In this document: piece by piece, positions 34,865 to 46,586 of the stretch | Layout of the letters: every line of letters begins with the position of its first letter | Position numbering within the stretch: the stretch's first letter is position 1 | Program-made: the position numbers and the translations under genes | From: Phragmites australis | Lineage: Eukaryota; Streptophyta; Magnoliopsida; Poales; Poaceae | Direction of reading: 5' to 3' | Length of the DNA stretch: 64,000 nt | Assembly (NCBI RefSeq): GCF_958298935.1 | Contig: NC_084927.1 | Span: 27,912,001 to 27,976,000 of the forward strand | The notes under the pieces: generated by a model | Seen by the model: the letters and a program-made list of their open reading frames with translations, nothing else | Told to the model about the DNA's origin: nothing | Databases searched by the model: none

Positions 34865-37800
34865 ATGGAAAACCAGCAAAAAGAAAAGGCATCAATTTCT
34901 AGAAAGAGGAGGAAAGAACAAATGGAACTAAAAAAGATGAAAAAAAGAGCTATGACTACAGATGAAACAAAGGAAACAAAGGCAAGATTGGCAAGAAAGA
35001 AGAGAAAAGAAATACTTCAACAAAAGAGGAAAGCAAAGCGTTCAAGAATAGACAATAGAGAGATAGATGAAGAGACCAACAACCAATCTACTAGCGCGAA
35101 TTCATCAGAAGTTGATAGTGAGATATGGAACTTTGGAGAACCAACATACAGATGCAACTATTGCAATGCTTTGTTATGGTACAAGGAACGACTAAAACCC
35201 AAAAGATCAACTACAAAGCCAGCTTTTGGAATATGTTGCAAACAAGGAAAAATCAATTTGCCTCCACATAAGAAGCCTCCACCTTACCTTGAAAACCTGT
35301 TAACAGGTGAAGGAACAGTTTCAAAAAACTTCAGAGAAAACATCAGGAATTACAACTCAATATTCTCATTCACATCCACAGGAGGAGTTATGGATAAAGA
35401 AATAAACAAAGGATATGGACCATACGTTTTCCGCATGCATGGCCAGAACTATCATCACATTGGAACTCTTCTACTTGAAGAAGGCACCAAGCCACGATGG
35501 GCGCAGCTATACATATATGACACAGACAATGAGGTGGAAAACAGAATAAGCGCATCGAGAAGTGGCGAGGGGAAAACACCGGTTGATCCAAACATCGTTG
35601 CCAGCCTTCAAAACATGCTTGATGAGAACAATATTCTAGCTCAATCATTTTGAATGGCAAGAGACAGGTTCAAAAACCTAGACTATCATGATTACACTCT
35701 GAAGCTAATAGCACAACCAAATAGAAATGGTACGCACGGCTTGCCATCAACATCTGAGGTTGCCGCACTGGTCGTCAAAGATCCAACAAACGAGACTGAG
35801 GGACGTGATATAATTATTGAGTTCAAAGATATGAGGCCTCAGAGGATATCAGAAACTCATCCAAAGCTCATGTCACTGCAATACCCACTGCTATACCCAT
35901 ATGGAGAAGATGGATTCAAACTTGAAATACCATACAAACAAAAGGAAGGAGTTACCTACAAAAGAAACTATGTAACTATGCATGAATACTACGCATATTA
36001 TCTTCACCATCGTCGTCAACAATCGATTGCGTTGCTAATGACAGGACATTTATCTCTACAATTCTGGGTTGATGTTTTCACATGTATCGAACAAAACAGG
36101 CTTAATTGGATAAGACAAAATCAAGGAAAGTTAAGGACAGAACTGTACAGCGGCTTGCAAGATGCAATTGAACGTGGGGACAATCGGACAGAGCAGGTTG
36201 GAAAAAGGATAGTATTACCCTCGACTTTCACAGGATGCATAAGAAATAAGCTCCAAAACTTCCAAGATGCAATGGCGATATGCCGTTGGGCAGGATACCC
36301 AAACCTTTTTATAACATTCACATGCAACGCAAAGTGGCCAGAAATCCAGTATATGCTAGATGAAATAGGAAGCAAACAAAAACCAGCAGATCGACCAGAA
36401 ATTATAGACCGAGTCTTCATGATAAAACTAAGAGAGCTACTAGGAGACATAGTGGAAGGAAAACACTTCGGAGAAACTACATCAGGTATGTGCCATAAAA
36501 AATAAAATGATATGTTCATTTTATTAAAATTTAAAAAACAAACAAACTAAACTAACTACTTTGAAATTGAAATTCCAATGCAGTTCTCTACACAATAGAG
36601 TTCCAGAAAAGAGGACTCCCGCACGCCCACATATTGGTATTTCTTAAAGACAAGAGAAAGTTCTATGATCCAACACACATCGATGATATAATATGTGCTG
36701 AAATCCCAGACAAGAATGAAGACCCAAAAGCCTATGCAGCTGTTGAGAATTTCATGATGCATGGCCCATGTGGAGAAGCAAACCCAAATTCTTCATGTAT
36801 GATGGACAGTAGATGCAACAAGTACTTTCCAAAAAGATACAACTCAGATACTACAATCGATGAAGATGGTTTTCCAATATACAAGAGGCAAGACAATGGG
36901 AGAGAAATCAAAAAAGGAAATACAACACTAGACAACAGATTTGTCGTGCCCTACAACAGGAATCTGTTGGTCAAGTTTCAAGCTCACATAAATGTCGAGT
37001 GGTGCAATAGGTCTAGGTTGATCAAATACTTATTCAAGTACATTCACAAAGGCGATGACTATGTAGTAGGACTAATAAAGAAAAAGGACAAATCGAACAA
37101 TGAAATTGACGAGATTAAGAAATACCTACAAATGAGATACATATCAACAACTAAAGCATGTTGGCGGCTATTCCAGTTTGAACTAAGTTATCGAGATCCA
37201 CCTGTTGAGAGGCTAAATTTTCATCTAGAGAATAAGCAACAAGTTATTTTTCCAGATTCGACTGATATTGATAAGATACTAAGAAAGGAGGCAGTGAAGA
37301 AAACTAAATTTACTGAATGGATGGAGGCGAACAAGGAGTACGAAGAAGCAAGAAGATTAACATATGCAGATTTCCCTACTAAATGGGTCTGGATCGCTAA
37401 AGATAACAAATGGAAAAAGAGGAAAAAAGGATATGCAATCGGAAGGATATACTATGCACATCCTGCAAGTGCAGAAAGATACTATCTCAGGATGCTACTA
37501 AACACTGTCAAAGGATGCAAAACATATGCGAACATAAGAACAATAAATGGAGTTATTCATCCAACATTTAAATCAGCATGCCAGGCGATGGGATTCCTTG
37601 ATGATGACAAAGAATGGATAGAATGCATCAATGAGGTAGCTAACTGGGCAACAGGAACACAGCTACGCAAGCTATTCACCACCATATTATCCCACTGTGA
37701 AGTTACTGAACCCAAAAGACTATGGGAGTCTACTTGGGAAGCTTTGTCCGAAGACATCCAACACAAGAGAAGACTAATCCTAAATTTTCCAACACTGCAA

Positions 37801-39436
37801 CTGAAAGAATCCCAAAAGAAATCATATACTTTGATCAAAATAGAGAAAATAATGCGACAAGCAGGAAAGTCACTAAAGGACTACTCAGGAATAGAACTGC
37901 CAAACGCAGATGAGCTAGAACAACTTGGGAATCGATTGATAAACGAAGAGCTTAACTACGACAGGGACCTCTTGAAGAATGAGCATCTCAACATACTCAA
38001 CAATCTAAATCCTGAACAGAAAAAAGCATACGATGGAATCAATCGACAATAATCTGGGAAAGCAAATATTTGTCGAAGGCTACGGCGGTACGGGAAAGAC
38101 ATATCTATGGAAAGCAATCACGACGAAACTATGATCTGAAGGGAAGATAGTACTTGCAGTAGCATCATGCGCCATAGCTGCTCTTTTGCTCCACAATGGG
38201 AGAATAGCACACTCCAAATTTCACATTCCCATTAACATAACAGATGAATCCACATGTGAAATCAAGCAAGGTTCCCATCTAGCTGAGCTCCTAAAGAAGA
38301 CATCACTGATATTGTGGGATGAGGCTCCAATGGCGAACAGAAATTGTTTCGAAGCACTCGACAAAAGCCTCAGAGATATACTCAGGTTTACCAACAATAA
38401 CAGCGACAAAAAACCATTCGGTGGCATGACTGTAGTGCTGGGGGGAGACTTTCGACAAATCCTACCAGTGGTGACAAAGGGAAGGAGAGAACACATAGTG
38501 AACGCATCCATCAAGCGTTCATATTTGTGGCAACACTTTGAAATTTACATTTTAACAAAAAACATGAGGCTCACCTGCACATCTCACAACATAACGGAAC
38601 AACAGGATGTGCAACAATTCGGTGAATGGATACTAAATATAGGTGATGGAAAAACAACATCAGATGAAGGAGAAGAATGGATCAAAATACCAAGTGACCT
38701 ACTTCTACAAAAAGGAGGCAACCCCAAAGACGCAATCGTCAAAAGCACGTACCAAAACTTACTGGCGAACTACCGAGACCCAAAATTCCTAGAAGAAAGA
38801 GCCATACTATGCCCAAGAAATGAAACAGTTGAGGAGATAAATGAGTACATTATGAGCCAAATAGAAGGTGAAGAAGTAACATACCATAGCTCTGACACCG
38901 TTTGCAAAGCAACATCAAACAGTAACGAAATTGAGCATATGTACCCTACGGAATTTCTCAACAGCTTGAAATTCCCTGGAATACCAAACCATGAGCTGAA
39001 GCTGAAAGTTGGCTTGCCGGTGATGCTCCTTCGAAACATCAACCAGTCAGCAGGTTTATGCAATGGAACAAGAATGACAATCACTCAACTTGGAAATAAA
39101 TACATCGAGGCAAAACTAATTACAGGAACACATGTGGGCGATAAAGTATACATACCTCGAATCATCATGTCACCAAACGATTCTAAGTGGCCTTTCATGC
39201 TGAAAAGAAGACAATATCCTTTATCAGTCTACTTCGCAATGACAATCAATAAGAGCCAAGGCCAGTCACTAAACAAAGTCGGGCTATATTTACCTAAACA
39301 GGTATTCTGCCATGGACAACTATATGTGGCGTTATCTAGAGTCACGAACAAAAAAGGACTAAAGGTGCTAATCAACGACATACAATGTCCAGCTGAAGAT
39401 ACGGCAAAAAACATTGTGTACAAAGAGATCTTCTGA
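34865..39436 (+). pseudogene. Helitron Rep/helicase (RepHel), nearly full length with three lesions
   Basis: This gene encodes the rolling-circle transposase. Domains in order: a basic N-terminus; a Cys cluster (CNYCNALLWY ... CC); the HUH nuclease motif QKRGLPHAHILVFL (near 36,610); the tyrosine region RLIKYLFKYIHKGDD (near 37,020); a Pif1-family helicase with Walker A EGYGGTGKT (about 38,077-38,103), Walker [19 protein letters not shown] and LYVALSRV at the end. A 98-nt GT-AG intron is predicted at 36,486-36,583, just before the HUH motif. Lesions are a TGA at 35,651-35,653, a frameshift near 38,030-38,045 just before the Walker A motif, and a TGA near 38,131. The long open segments between them indicate recent decay. 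The start at 34,865 is the first ATG of the open frame and is uncertain. Confidence 0.92.
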
Positions 39437-39824
39437 TTAATTTTCATCGGGGAAAAACAAAAGGCATCATCAATCTCAAACAAAAAAGGTAACAATTTCA
39501 AATATTCATGAATTAATATCTATTAGCAATGAACTTGAAAACAAAATATTTCAACATACCTACAGTCATAACAACATCATAACGGCCAACAAAAATCTTT
39601 ATCAACGTTGGTTCATACTGTTGTTAAGTGTTGCATGAAGTTTGTACCAGTACTATATGTAGTGCTTGCACCACAACAATGGTCACTTGAAAAACAATAA
39701 CATAATTCCATGTATTTGCAGGCACTGCAAAAAGACTAATAAATTTGAAAAGAGGAAGAAGACAAAAACTAGGAACCTGCAAAACAATGATACGCAGCAA
39801 CCACATGAGGAATTAGCGGTTGAA
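39437..39824. other. Helitron 3' interior
   Basis: This is A-rich non-coding sequence between the RepHel stop and the antisense LRR fragment. No structure was recognised. Confidence 0.4.
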
Positions 39825-39940
39825 GAGGAATTACCTAGCAAGTTCAGCTCTGTGAGGTTCTTGCTTCCTTTAAATGTCTCCATAATACTCCCAGTCAGAT
39901 TGTTATTGTACAATATGAGTGACTGCAGATTGTTATAGGA
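39825..39940 (-). pseudogene. LRR gene fragment captured in the Helitron
   Basis: The minus strand encodes YNNLQSLILYNNNLTGSI followed by FKGSKNLTELNLLGN. This is one and a half plant leucine-rich repeats (LxxLxLxxNxLTGxI). It lies between the RepHel gene and the Helitron 3' end, in antisense, so it is very probably a captured host exon piece. It is not obviously from the neighbouring Xa21-type gene, whose repeats differ. Confidence 0.65.
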
Positions 39941-40116
39941 ATGAATAACATTCCTATATTATAAGTCCACATATAATATTTACGCCAAAATAATATACAA
40001 TCTATGCATGAAAAATTAAGTGTTCTGATTATTGACACTACTTATGCTACAACTAAAATTTTAAAAAATATTTATTTAACCTTGATGATATATTCTAAGA
40101 GAAAAATCTTATCTAA

Positions 40117-40146
40117 CCGCGTAATTTGCGCGGGCCTCCTCGCTAG
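40117..40146 (+). mobile_element. Helitron 3' terminus: hairpin plus CTAG
   Basis: A short stem, CCGCG (40,117-40,121) with CGCGG (40,129-40,133), is followed nine bases later by CTAG (40,143-40,146). The next base is T. This is the canonical Helitron end (hairpin, then CTRR, inserted at A|T) on the same strand as the RepHel gene. Confidence 0.88.
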
Positions 40147-40400
40147 TTCAGACCATAAACAGGAGGTCTGCCGTGTGACTATGCTCCTGGAGGTGCCATG
40201 TTTCTTATCCCATCAGCTGCTCCTACATTTTCTTTCAGATTTATGTTCTTGCCTGTTGCTATTTGCGAAGCTTGTCATGTGAACTGGGTGCATGCAGTTC
40301 AGCTTCTTGGTGCAGCTAATCTCTGCTTTAGTTGTTTTGCTTCTCTGAAAAGTGGCTGGCAAAGAAAATTAACTGCACACACAGTAGTTTCCTATAGAAA
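40147..40400 (+). other. Duplicated upstream segment of receptor-kinase locus 2
   Basis: This corresponds to 26,251-26,440, upstream of the first receptor kinase. Similarity resumes immediately after the Helitron end, so the Helitron inserted into the left part of this duplicated segment. Confidence 0.6.
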
Positions 40401-40479
40401 GGAGATGAACCAGAGAAGATTAGTGGAGGATACTGTTTGGTTAGCTGGGACTGGGTTTGTAAACCAAGATAGCTGGGCG

Positions 40480-41520
40480 GGCTTGGAATTTCTGACCTCC
40501 AAAGATTTACTCGGGCGCTACGCCTAAGGTGGCTGTGGTACAAATGGAAGGACGAAGCAAGGCCATCGACTACCATGCAGGTCCCTTGCGACCAGGCAGA
40601 TCGGCTTCGTTTTGGCAATCGAGCTGGATGCAAGGTCAAGCCCCAAATAATATAGCCCCCCTGCTCTTTGCAAAATCTCAGAGAAAAAATAAACTGGTTT
40701 GCAAAACCCTACCAGACTATAATTGGATAAGAAATCTTCACCACAGACATGCATGAGGAATTGGAATAACTGGTGCTTCTGTGGGAGGCGCTACAAGTTT
40801 CAACCTTCGATGAGACAATGCCAAACACCATCACATGGCTATGGGTAAAAGATGGTATCTACACGGTGAAAAGTGCATATAGCATCCAATTCACTGGAAT
40901 GACGAAAATATATAATATGAAAAGTGTATGTCGGGCAAAGACCAAACAGAAGTGCAAATTCTTCACTTGGGTTCTCCTGCAAAACAAAATCCTAATGGTG
41001 GGCAACCTAACACCCCCATACACTTATGTGAAGACTGCCCCATTCACAGCGGTTGTGTGGACTCGCATTGTAAATTGAAGGGGCCTCCAAGAAGTACCAG
41101 CCATGAGCGAGCATCCGACAGTAAGAAGATGGTGGCAAGAAGCAAATAGAAGGATTGAAAAAGGTCACATAAGCGAATACAGTGGAATCATCATATATTT
41201 CTGGTGCAATATTTAGAAAGAGCGGAACAGAAGAACTTTTCAAAATGAAGCGAAGTCGGTAGAAGAGGTAGCCTACTTGATCAAGGAGGATTTAGAGAAA
41301 CGGTGTAAAGCCCTTGGTGAAGGAAATTTTGGGGGCCAAATTGACACCTGATTTCAACCTTCTCATTTTCTGGCCGTTCTGTTTCGGTCTCCACGGTTGT
41401 TCTTTCGTTGGTGCCAGTAGTGTGAGGCTACTTATGTGTTGGTAGCCCTGCACTCTTCTTCCCTTTTTCTTTTCCCTTTTTCTCGCTGTAAATATTTGTT
41501 GAACTCCTTTCTACAAAAAA
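40480..41520 (+). pseudogene. 5'-truncated LINE (L1-type) remnant
   Basis: The coding remnant matches the C-terminal part of plant LINE reverse transcriptase ORFs: LRWLWYKWKDEARP-like sequence, DGIYTVKSAYSIQF, KTKQKCKFFTWVLLQNKIL, AVVWTRIVN and, later, KERNRRTFQNEAKSVEEVA. Several stops and frameshifts occur. A 3' UTR-like tail ends in AATATTTGTTGAACTCCTTT, then CTAC and a short A tail at 41,514-41,520. Reverse transcriptase catalytic motifs are absent because the 5' part is missing. It separates the duplicated upstream segment from the receptor-kinase fragment. Confidence 0.75.
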
Positions 41521-41583
41521 ATTGACAAGACTCATACCGTCTTTTCGAAAGAAAAAACATTGTTTCATTGTGCTCCTCTCGCA

Positions 41584-42076
41584 GATGACGAAGGTCACAC
41601 GAATAGGTTCGAAGCAACCCAACAATCTTGTCATGCTCATACTTCAAGCATTGTTGCTCGTGTCCTGCAGAGCTGGAAGCGTCAGCTGCGCCACACTCAG
41701 CGCAGAGAACGACGCAGACCTGCTCTCCCTCATCGACTTCAAGTGTGCGATCACCAATGATCCACGACGTGCCCTAGGCGCATGGAATGCCAGCACCCTA
41801 TTGCTGGAACAGCGTCAGGTGCAGCAGTCGCACGAGCTGTGTCGTGGCGCTGGACCTCGTGGGACACATCTCTACAACGCTCGGGAACTTGTTGTCTCTC
41901 GCCCTCAACCTCTCTAGCAACAACTTCTCCGGATGGATCCCTTCTCATCTTGCCCGTCGGCACAAGCTGTGGTCGCTTGATCTGAGCTACAACTTGATGC
42001 AGGGGAGTATCCTGGGCACGCTCACAAACTGTTCTAGCTTGAAGGCACTGAACCTGACAAGGAACTTCCTAGTCGG
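41584..42076 (+). pseudogene. Second LRR receptor-kinase copy, N-terminal fragment
   Basis: From ATG 41,584 the fragment parallels the gene at 28,339. It has RIGSKQPNNLVMLILQALLL, then AGSVSCA and a cap (LLSLIDFKCAITNDPRRALG). A frameshift near 41,800 leads to CWNSVRC and VVALDLVGH. A deletion removes the first repeats, and SNNFSGWIPSHLARRHKLWS with LDLSYNLMQGSI and NCSSLKALNLTRNFLVG follow. Homology stops at 42,076 just before an LTR start (TGTTGGGGAAAAC, 42,091). The transmembrane and kinase parts are absent. Confidence 0.85.
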
Positions 42077-42090
42077 TAAAAATATCTCGG

Positions 42091-42341
42091 TGTTGGGGAA
42101 AACACCTCAACAAAGCACATGGCAGTACTATAGCGATTGTAGTATCCTAGTTACCATGTTATATAAAGAGGTGAAAAGGCTAAAATATTCTCATATGCAC
42201 ATAATTGTAACATAATATCTTAGGGATAGAGTGATAATTTCTCCTATCTCTTCTGTTTACAAAATAAGTCCTCAAATGATAAGAGAGGATGACTCCAACT
42301 TGTCTTCCATTACACAAGTGCTTTCTCTCTCTCTCTCCCTC

Positions 42342-42410
<69 letters not shown>

Positions 42411-42729
42411 CAACCTTTCAGCTCATTGTTCTTCTCTAAGCTTGAGCATCCTCCTGTGGGGAGGGGCTTTCACTGTGTTCTATTCGAGGCACGTTTTCAT
42501 GTCCCAATAGATGACGTTGTCTGTGGGGATGGAACAAAGAGCCTTGCTAAAGGGAGGAAACAAGAGAGTATGAGGAAGTGCTTCTTTCTGCTATGCACAT
42601 TCCTCTAGTTTTCTTACAATAATGTCATCTGTGCATCTCTCTTTTCATGAGAATGGCACCAAGCACCACGAAGCAAGGCACAGCAATGGCGAATGGACAG
42701 ACCACCAAGAAGCGACACGTCGTTGCGGT
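42091..42729 (+). mobile_element. LTR element (gypsy-like) 5' part, split by the Copia insertion
   Basis: It begins TGTTGGGGAAAACACC at 42,091, a common grass LTR start. It contains a microsatellite and then GACGTTGTCTGTGGGGATGG near 42,513, which resembles the sequence after gypsy LTRs. It continues beyond the Copia element at 54,519, joined by the GCGGT duplication. No protein motif was recognised. Confidence 0.5.
42323..42408. repeat. (CT)n microsatellite with C12 interruption
   Basis: A CT dinucleotide array of 86 bp is interrupted by a run of about 12 C near 42,339-42,352. It lies in the LTR and is probably length-variable. Confidence 0.95.
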
Positions 42730-44341
42730 TGAAAGTGCATCTAGGCCCCCTAAGTGGGTTTTGGCTCATTGATGATAAAACGATTAAAGAACTAACATAC
42801 TTTTCGAGTATTGAACAGGTATAAACATTAGTTGTGAAGGTAAATGACGTTTGACGCCCGCCGAAACAAATGAAGAATCAACGAAGGGTACAAGATAGGG
42901 TTTACATTCATTTTACTTTTGAAATTGAGTCCAGGATAGACATATTTTTTAGATGGATGGATTTGATTGCTTGATTAGTGTCTCAATGCTCAAGAGATTC
43001 TTTAGAACCACCCAGTTGAGAGACACATTCACTCACGGACTCGAAACTCTTTCTGAAAAATCTTCAGAGTCCGGAGTCTCCGGTGTTCACCGGATACTCC
43101 GGTACTCAGTGTTCAGTCGGAGTCTCCGAGATAGCCTCCGGCAGAGAGTCTCGGTTACGGTTTATTCTTTTTAAGAAAAAAAAAGACCGGAGTCTCCGGT
43201 GTTCACCGGATACTCTGGTAAAATGTTTAGTGTGCAGCCAGAGTCTCCGAGGTAGACTCCGGCAGAGGCTTTCGGTTAGCATTTAATCTTTTTGATAAAA
43301 GAAAATAAAGACCGGAGTCTCCGGTGTTCAACGGATACTTCGGTACCTGGAGATGCCGGAGGATCCGGCTAGTCTCCGGACTTAGTCTTTTTGGAAAATC
43401 TGTCAGGACCGGAGACTCCGGTGTTCACCGGAGACTCCGGTAATTAAACAGAACTGTAACGGCTAGTTCTGACACGTTCGTGACCGTTCTGACGCCGTTT
43501 TTGGAATTAGGACCGGAGACTCCGGTGTACACCGGATACTCCGGTAAGCTCTGACAAAAACAGTAACGGCTAGTCTGTGAGAGAGTGCTATAAATGCCCC
43601 CTCTCTCTATAGCATTTAGAGCTTGCTGTGGCTGGTATTCTTGAGACCTCTTGAGCACTTTAAGAGCATTCAAAGCCCCTCCAATCATCTCTAGAGCAAA
43701 GTTTGCACAAATTTGAGAGTGTGTGTTTGGAGAGGGTTCAGGCCACTTGAACATTGAGTTCTTCATCGAGCATCTACTGCGATCATCTCTCTTGAAGCTT
43801 TGGGCTTCTAGAAGGAAAGGAGTCGCCCGAAGAGCACCCAAAACTTGTGGTGTGCCTCGGGAAGTTTGTAAGCATCTTCATATTGAGTAAGAATTTCTAG
43901 CTTGATCTTGGTGGTCGCTAGAAGAGGATAAGGTTGGAGAAGACCCGGCTCTTTGTGAGCTTCTCAACGGAGACGTAGGCACTTCTTTGTGAGGTGGCCG
44001 AACTCCGGGATATATTCACGTGTTCTTATTTGCGAAATTTACTTTATCGTGTGAATTTGGTAATTTGTCATTTAAATTGCTATAGTGACAATCTTGCTAG
44101 TATTAAGTGTTATTCTAGCCTTGTGATATCTAGTTGACCTAGTGTAATTCTTAGACTCTAGCTGTTGTCTTTAGTTCATATTTATTCTGAAATTTCCTGT
44201 CAGGCCGGAGACTCCGGACTAGACCGGATACTCAGGACCATATCGGAGTATCCGGACTTCACCGGAATATCCGGTAGTTTAATCTGCTGTTTTTAGTTTT
44301 AATTTTCAGAAAAGCCTATTCACCCCCTCTAGGCACTTTCA
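42730..44341 (+). repeat. 5' LTR of the Copia element, 1,612 bp
   Basis: It starts TGAAAGTGCATCTAGGCCCC and ends CTAGGCACTTTCA, so the termini form an inverted TGAAAGTGC. GCGGT at 42,725-42,729 matches the 3' flank. The U3 contains at least five blocks of CCGGAGTCTCCGGTGTTCAC followed by CGGATACTCCGGT (about 43,070-43,550), then a TATA-like CTATAAATG at 43,588-43,596. Frames inside the LTR are not genes. Confidence 0.97.
43588..43596 (+). promoter_or_regulatory. LTR TATA-like box
   Basis: CTATAAATG follows directly after the array of CCGGAG palindromes, the expected layout of a U3 promoter. The same order is found in the 3' LTR (53,752-53,760) and upstream of ORF3 (50,305-50,313). Confidence 0.6.
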
Positions 44342-44343
44342 AT

Positions 44344-44355
44344 TGGTATCAGAGC
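44344..44355 (+). promoter_or_regulatory. Primer-binding site, initiator tRNA-Met
   Basis: TGGTATCAGAGC begins two bases after the 5' LTR. It is complementary to the 3' part of plant initiator tRNA-Met, the standard minus-strand primer of Copia elements. Confidence 0.95.
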
Positions 44356-44395
44356 CTAACCTCCTACAAAGCTTCACCGCTTGGAGGGAATTATT

Positions 44396-46573
44396 ATGTC
44401 GACATCCGGAAGTCCGAGGGGTTTCAAAGATGATCCATCAAGGAGTGATGATGGTAATGGTAAAGGAAAGGGAAGTGAGATTCCTTTCAATTATGACCAT
44501 TTGAATTCTTCAAGCAATTACATTTCCGTGCCATCCGGACATGCATCATTCTTCGATGGTACACATTATGCCGCTTGGAGGCACAAAATGAAAATGCACT
44601 TAATCTCTCTTCATCCAAGTATTTGGAAGATTGTTTACACAGGTTTTGAGTTGCCGGAGGAAGACCAAGAGCTCACCTCAAGTGAAGAACAAAATATGCA
44701 TCGCAATGCTCAAGCTACAAGTGTGTTGCTTAGTACATTGAGTCCGGAGGAATTTAATAAAGTGGATGGACTTGAGGAAGCTAAGCAAATTTGAGACACA
44801 CTTCAAGTTGCTCATGAAGGGACTACAAGTGTGAGAGAATCCAAAATAGAGTTGCTTGAGGGAAAGCTAGGAAGATTTGTGATGGAGGATCATGAAACTC
44901 CTCAAGCAATGTATGATCGGATGATGGTGCTTGTGAACAAGCTAAGAGGGCTTGGAAGCGAGGATATTGATGATCACAAAAGTGTGAAGAGACTAGTTAG
45001 AGCATTTGCTCCTAGAAATCCCACTTTGGTGATGCTCCTCCGAGAGAGAAGAGATTACAAGAGGCTCACACCAAGCGATGTGCTTGGAAGGATTCTTGCT
45101 CATGAGCTCATGGAAGAAGAAGCAAATGAAGTGAAGATTCATGCTAAACAAAGCTCAACCTCAAGGCATAAAGAAATTGCACTCAAGGCAAGCAAAAGCA
45201 AGCAAGTCCAAGAATCAAGCACAAGTGAAGATGAAAGCTCCGAAGATGAAGAAATGGCTTTCTTTGTGAAAAGGTTCAAGAAATTCATGAGAAAAGGAGG
45301 CTATTCAAAGTACAAGAGAGACACGCCTAAGAAGAGAACATCAAGAAGGGCATGCTATGAATGTGGCGAAATTGGTCACTTTATAGCCGATTGTCCAAAC
45401 AAGAAGAAGGAAAAGGACAAAGAAAACAACAAAGTCAAGCCATACAAGAAGGACAAGAACAAGATGTACAAGAAGAAATATTCGGGTCAAGCACACATTG
45501 GAGAAGAGTGGGATTCCAACTCCGAGTCGGACTCCGATGATGAAGGAGTCGCCACCATTGCTATTCATGAGCCTACACCAAGAAAATCACTCTTAATGAG
45601 TGATGATGATGATGGCGACTCCCCAAAATACTTCATGGCTAAGAGCCGCAAGGTAAAATCTCAATCCAAGCTCCTAGATAGTGATAGTGAGTATGATAGT
45701 GATTGTGATAATTTATTCAAAGGTTTGAATAAAAATATCATGGCTAAAATAAAGGAGCTAATGGATACAATAGATAGTTATGAAGAGACCCTTGAGAGAC
45801 AAGAAGACTTGCTCATCCTTGAAAAGAAGAGAAACCTTGAACTCGAGGAGCTCTTTGCTAAAGAGAAAGAAAAAGTTGAGAAATTGTCTAAAGATTGTGA
45901 TTTAGCCAATTCCTCAATTGCCGATCTTAAGAGTAACAATTTCTTGCTTCAAGAGAAATTATCTTGTTTAGATGAAAATTATAGAACTCTTGAAACACAA
46001 ATTGATATTCTCAAGAGAGGCTCATCCAACTCTAGTGAAGCAAATTTACTATCTAATGCATCTACTAGCAATGGATGTTCTCGTTGTTCTAACCTTGATA
46101 TTAATGCTTGTACAACTAATATTGAATCCTTGCAAGCATTACAAAAGGAAAATGAGAGGCTAAATGCTTTGGTCAAATATGGGTGCATCAAAACTTATAA
46201 GTCAAAGGATGCACTTTACAAGACTATTCAAGCCAAAGACAATAAGCAAAAGAGAGGTCTTGGATTTGACCAATATACAAGCAAGCCAAATGATCGTGTG
46301 CTATTGAATGGAGTGGAATGCCTCAAGTTTGTCAAAGGAGGCAAACAAGTTAATCACACGACTCAAACACGGCAACCGAAGGCTCATGCTCCCCAATGTT
46401 CCTTTTATGCCTCATACATGCTAAAGAGAGACCACCGTGGTAAAATGGTTGCTCTTTATGTTGGTCCCCGCACAAGAGATAGAATTGTAAAAAGGAATGT
46501 GTGGGTGCCAAAAGTGCTTGTGACTATCGCTAAAGGACCCAAACAAATTTGGGTACCTAAAATAAAGGCATAA
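44396..46573 (+). pseudogene. Copia gag, one in-frame stop
   Basis: The capsid/nucleocapsid polyprotein starts at ATG 44,396 (MSTSGSPRGFKDDPS). A capsid-like region contains FFDGTHYAAWRHKMKMHL. A TGA at 44,792-44,794 stands where related elements have Trp. The frame then continues to a TAA at 46,571-46,573. A zinc knuckle, CYECGEIGHFIADC (CX2CX4HX4C), is near 45,355-45,396, followed by Lys-rich and Asp/Ser-rich stretches and a long coiled-coil-like region (about 45,740-46,180). Without readthrough of the TGA, only the first ~130 residues would be made. Confidence 0.92.
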
Positions 46574-46586
46574 CTTTGTTTTGTAG

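Noticed and set aside
42180..42608. Open frames across the CT microsatellite
   Set aside because: Ser/Leu and Arg/Glu dipeptide runs are translations of the dinucleotide repeat.
42953..43841. Open frames in the Copia LTR, also present at 53,117-54,005
   Set aside because: They are built from the palindromic LTR repeats and recur because the LTR is duplicated. No protein family is recognisable.
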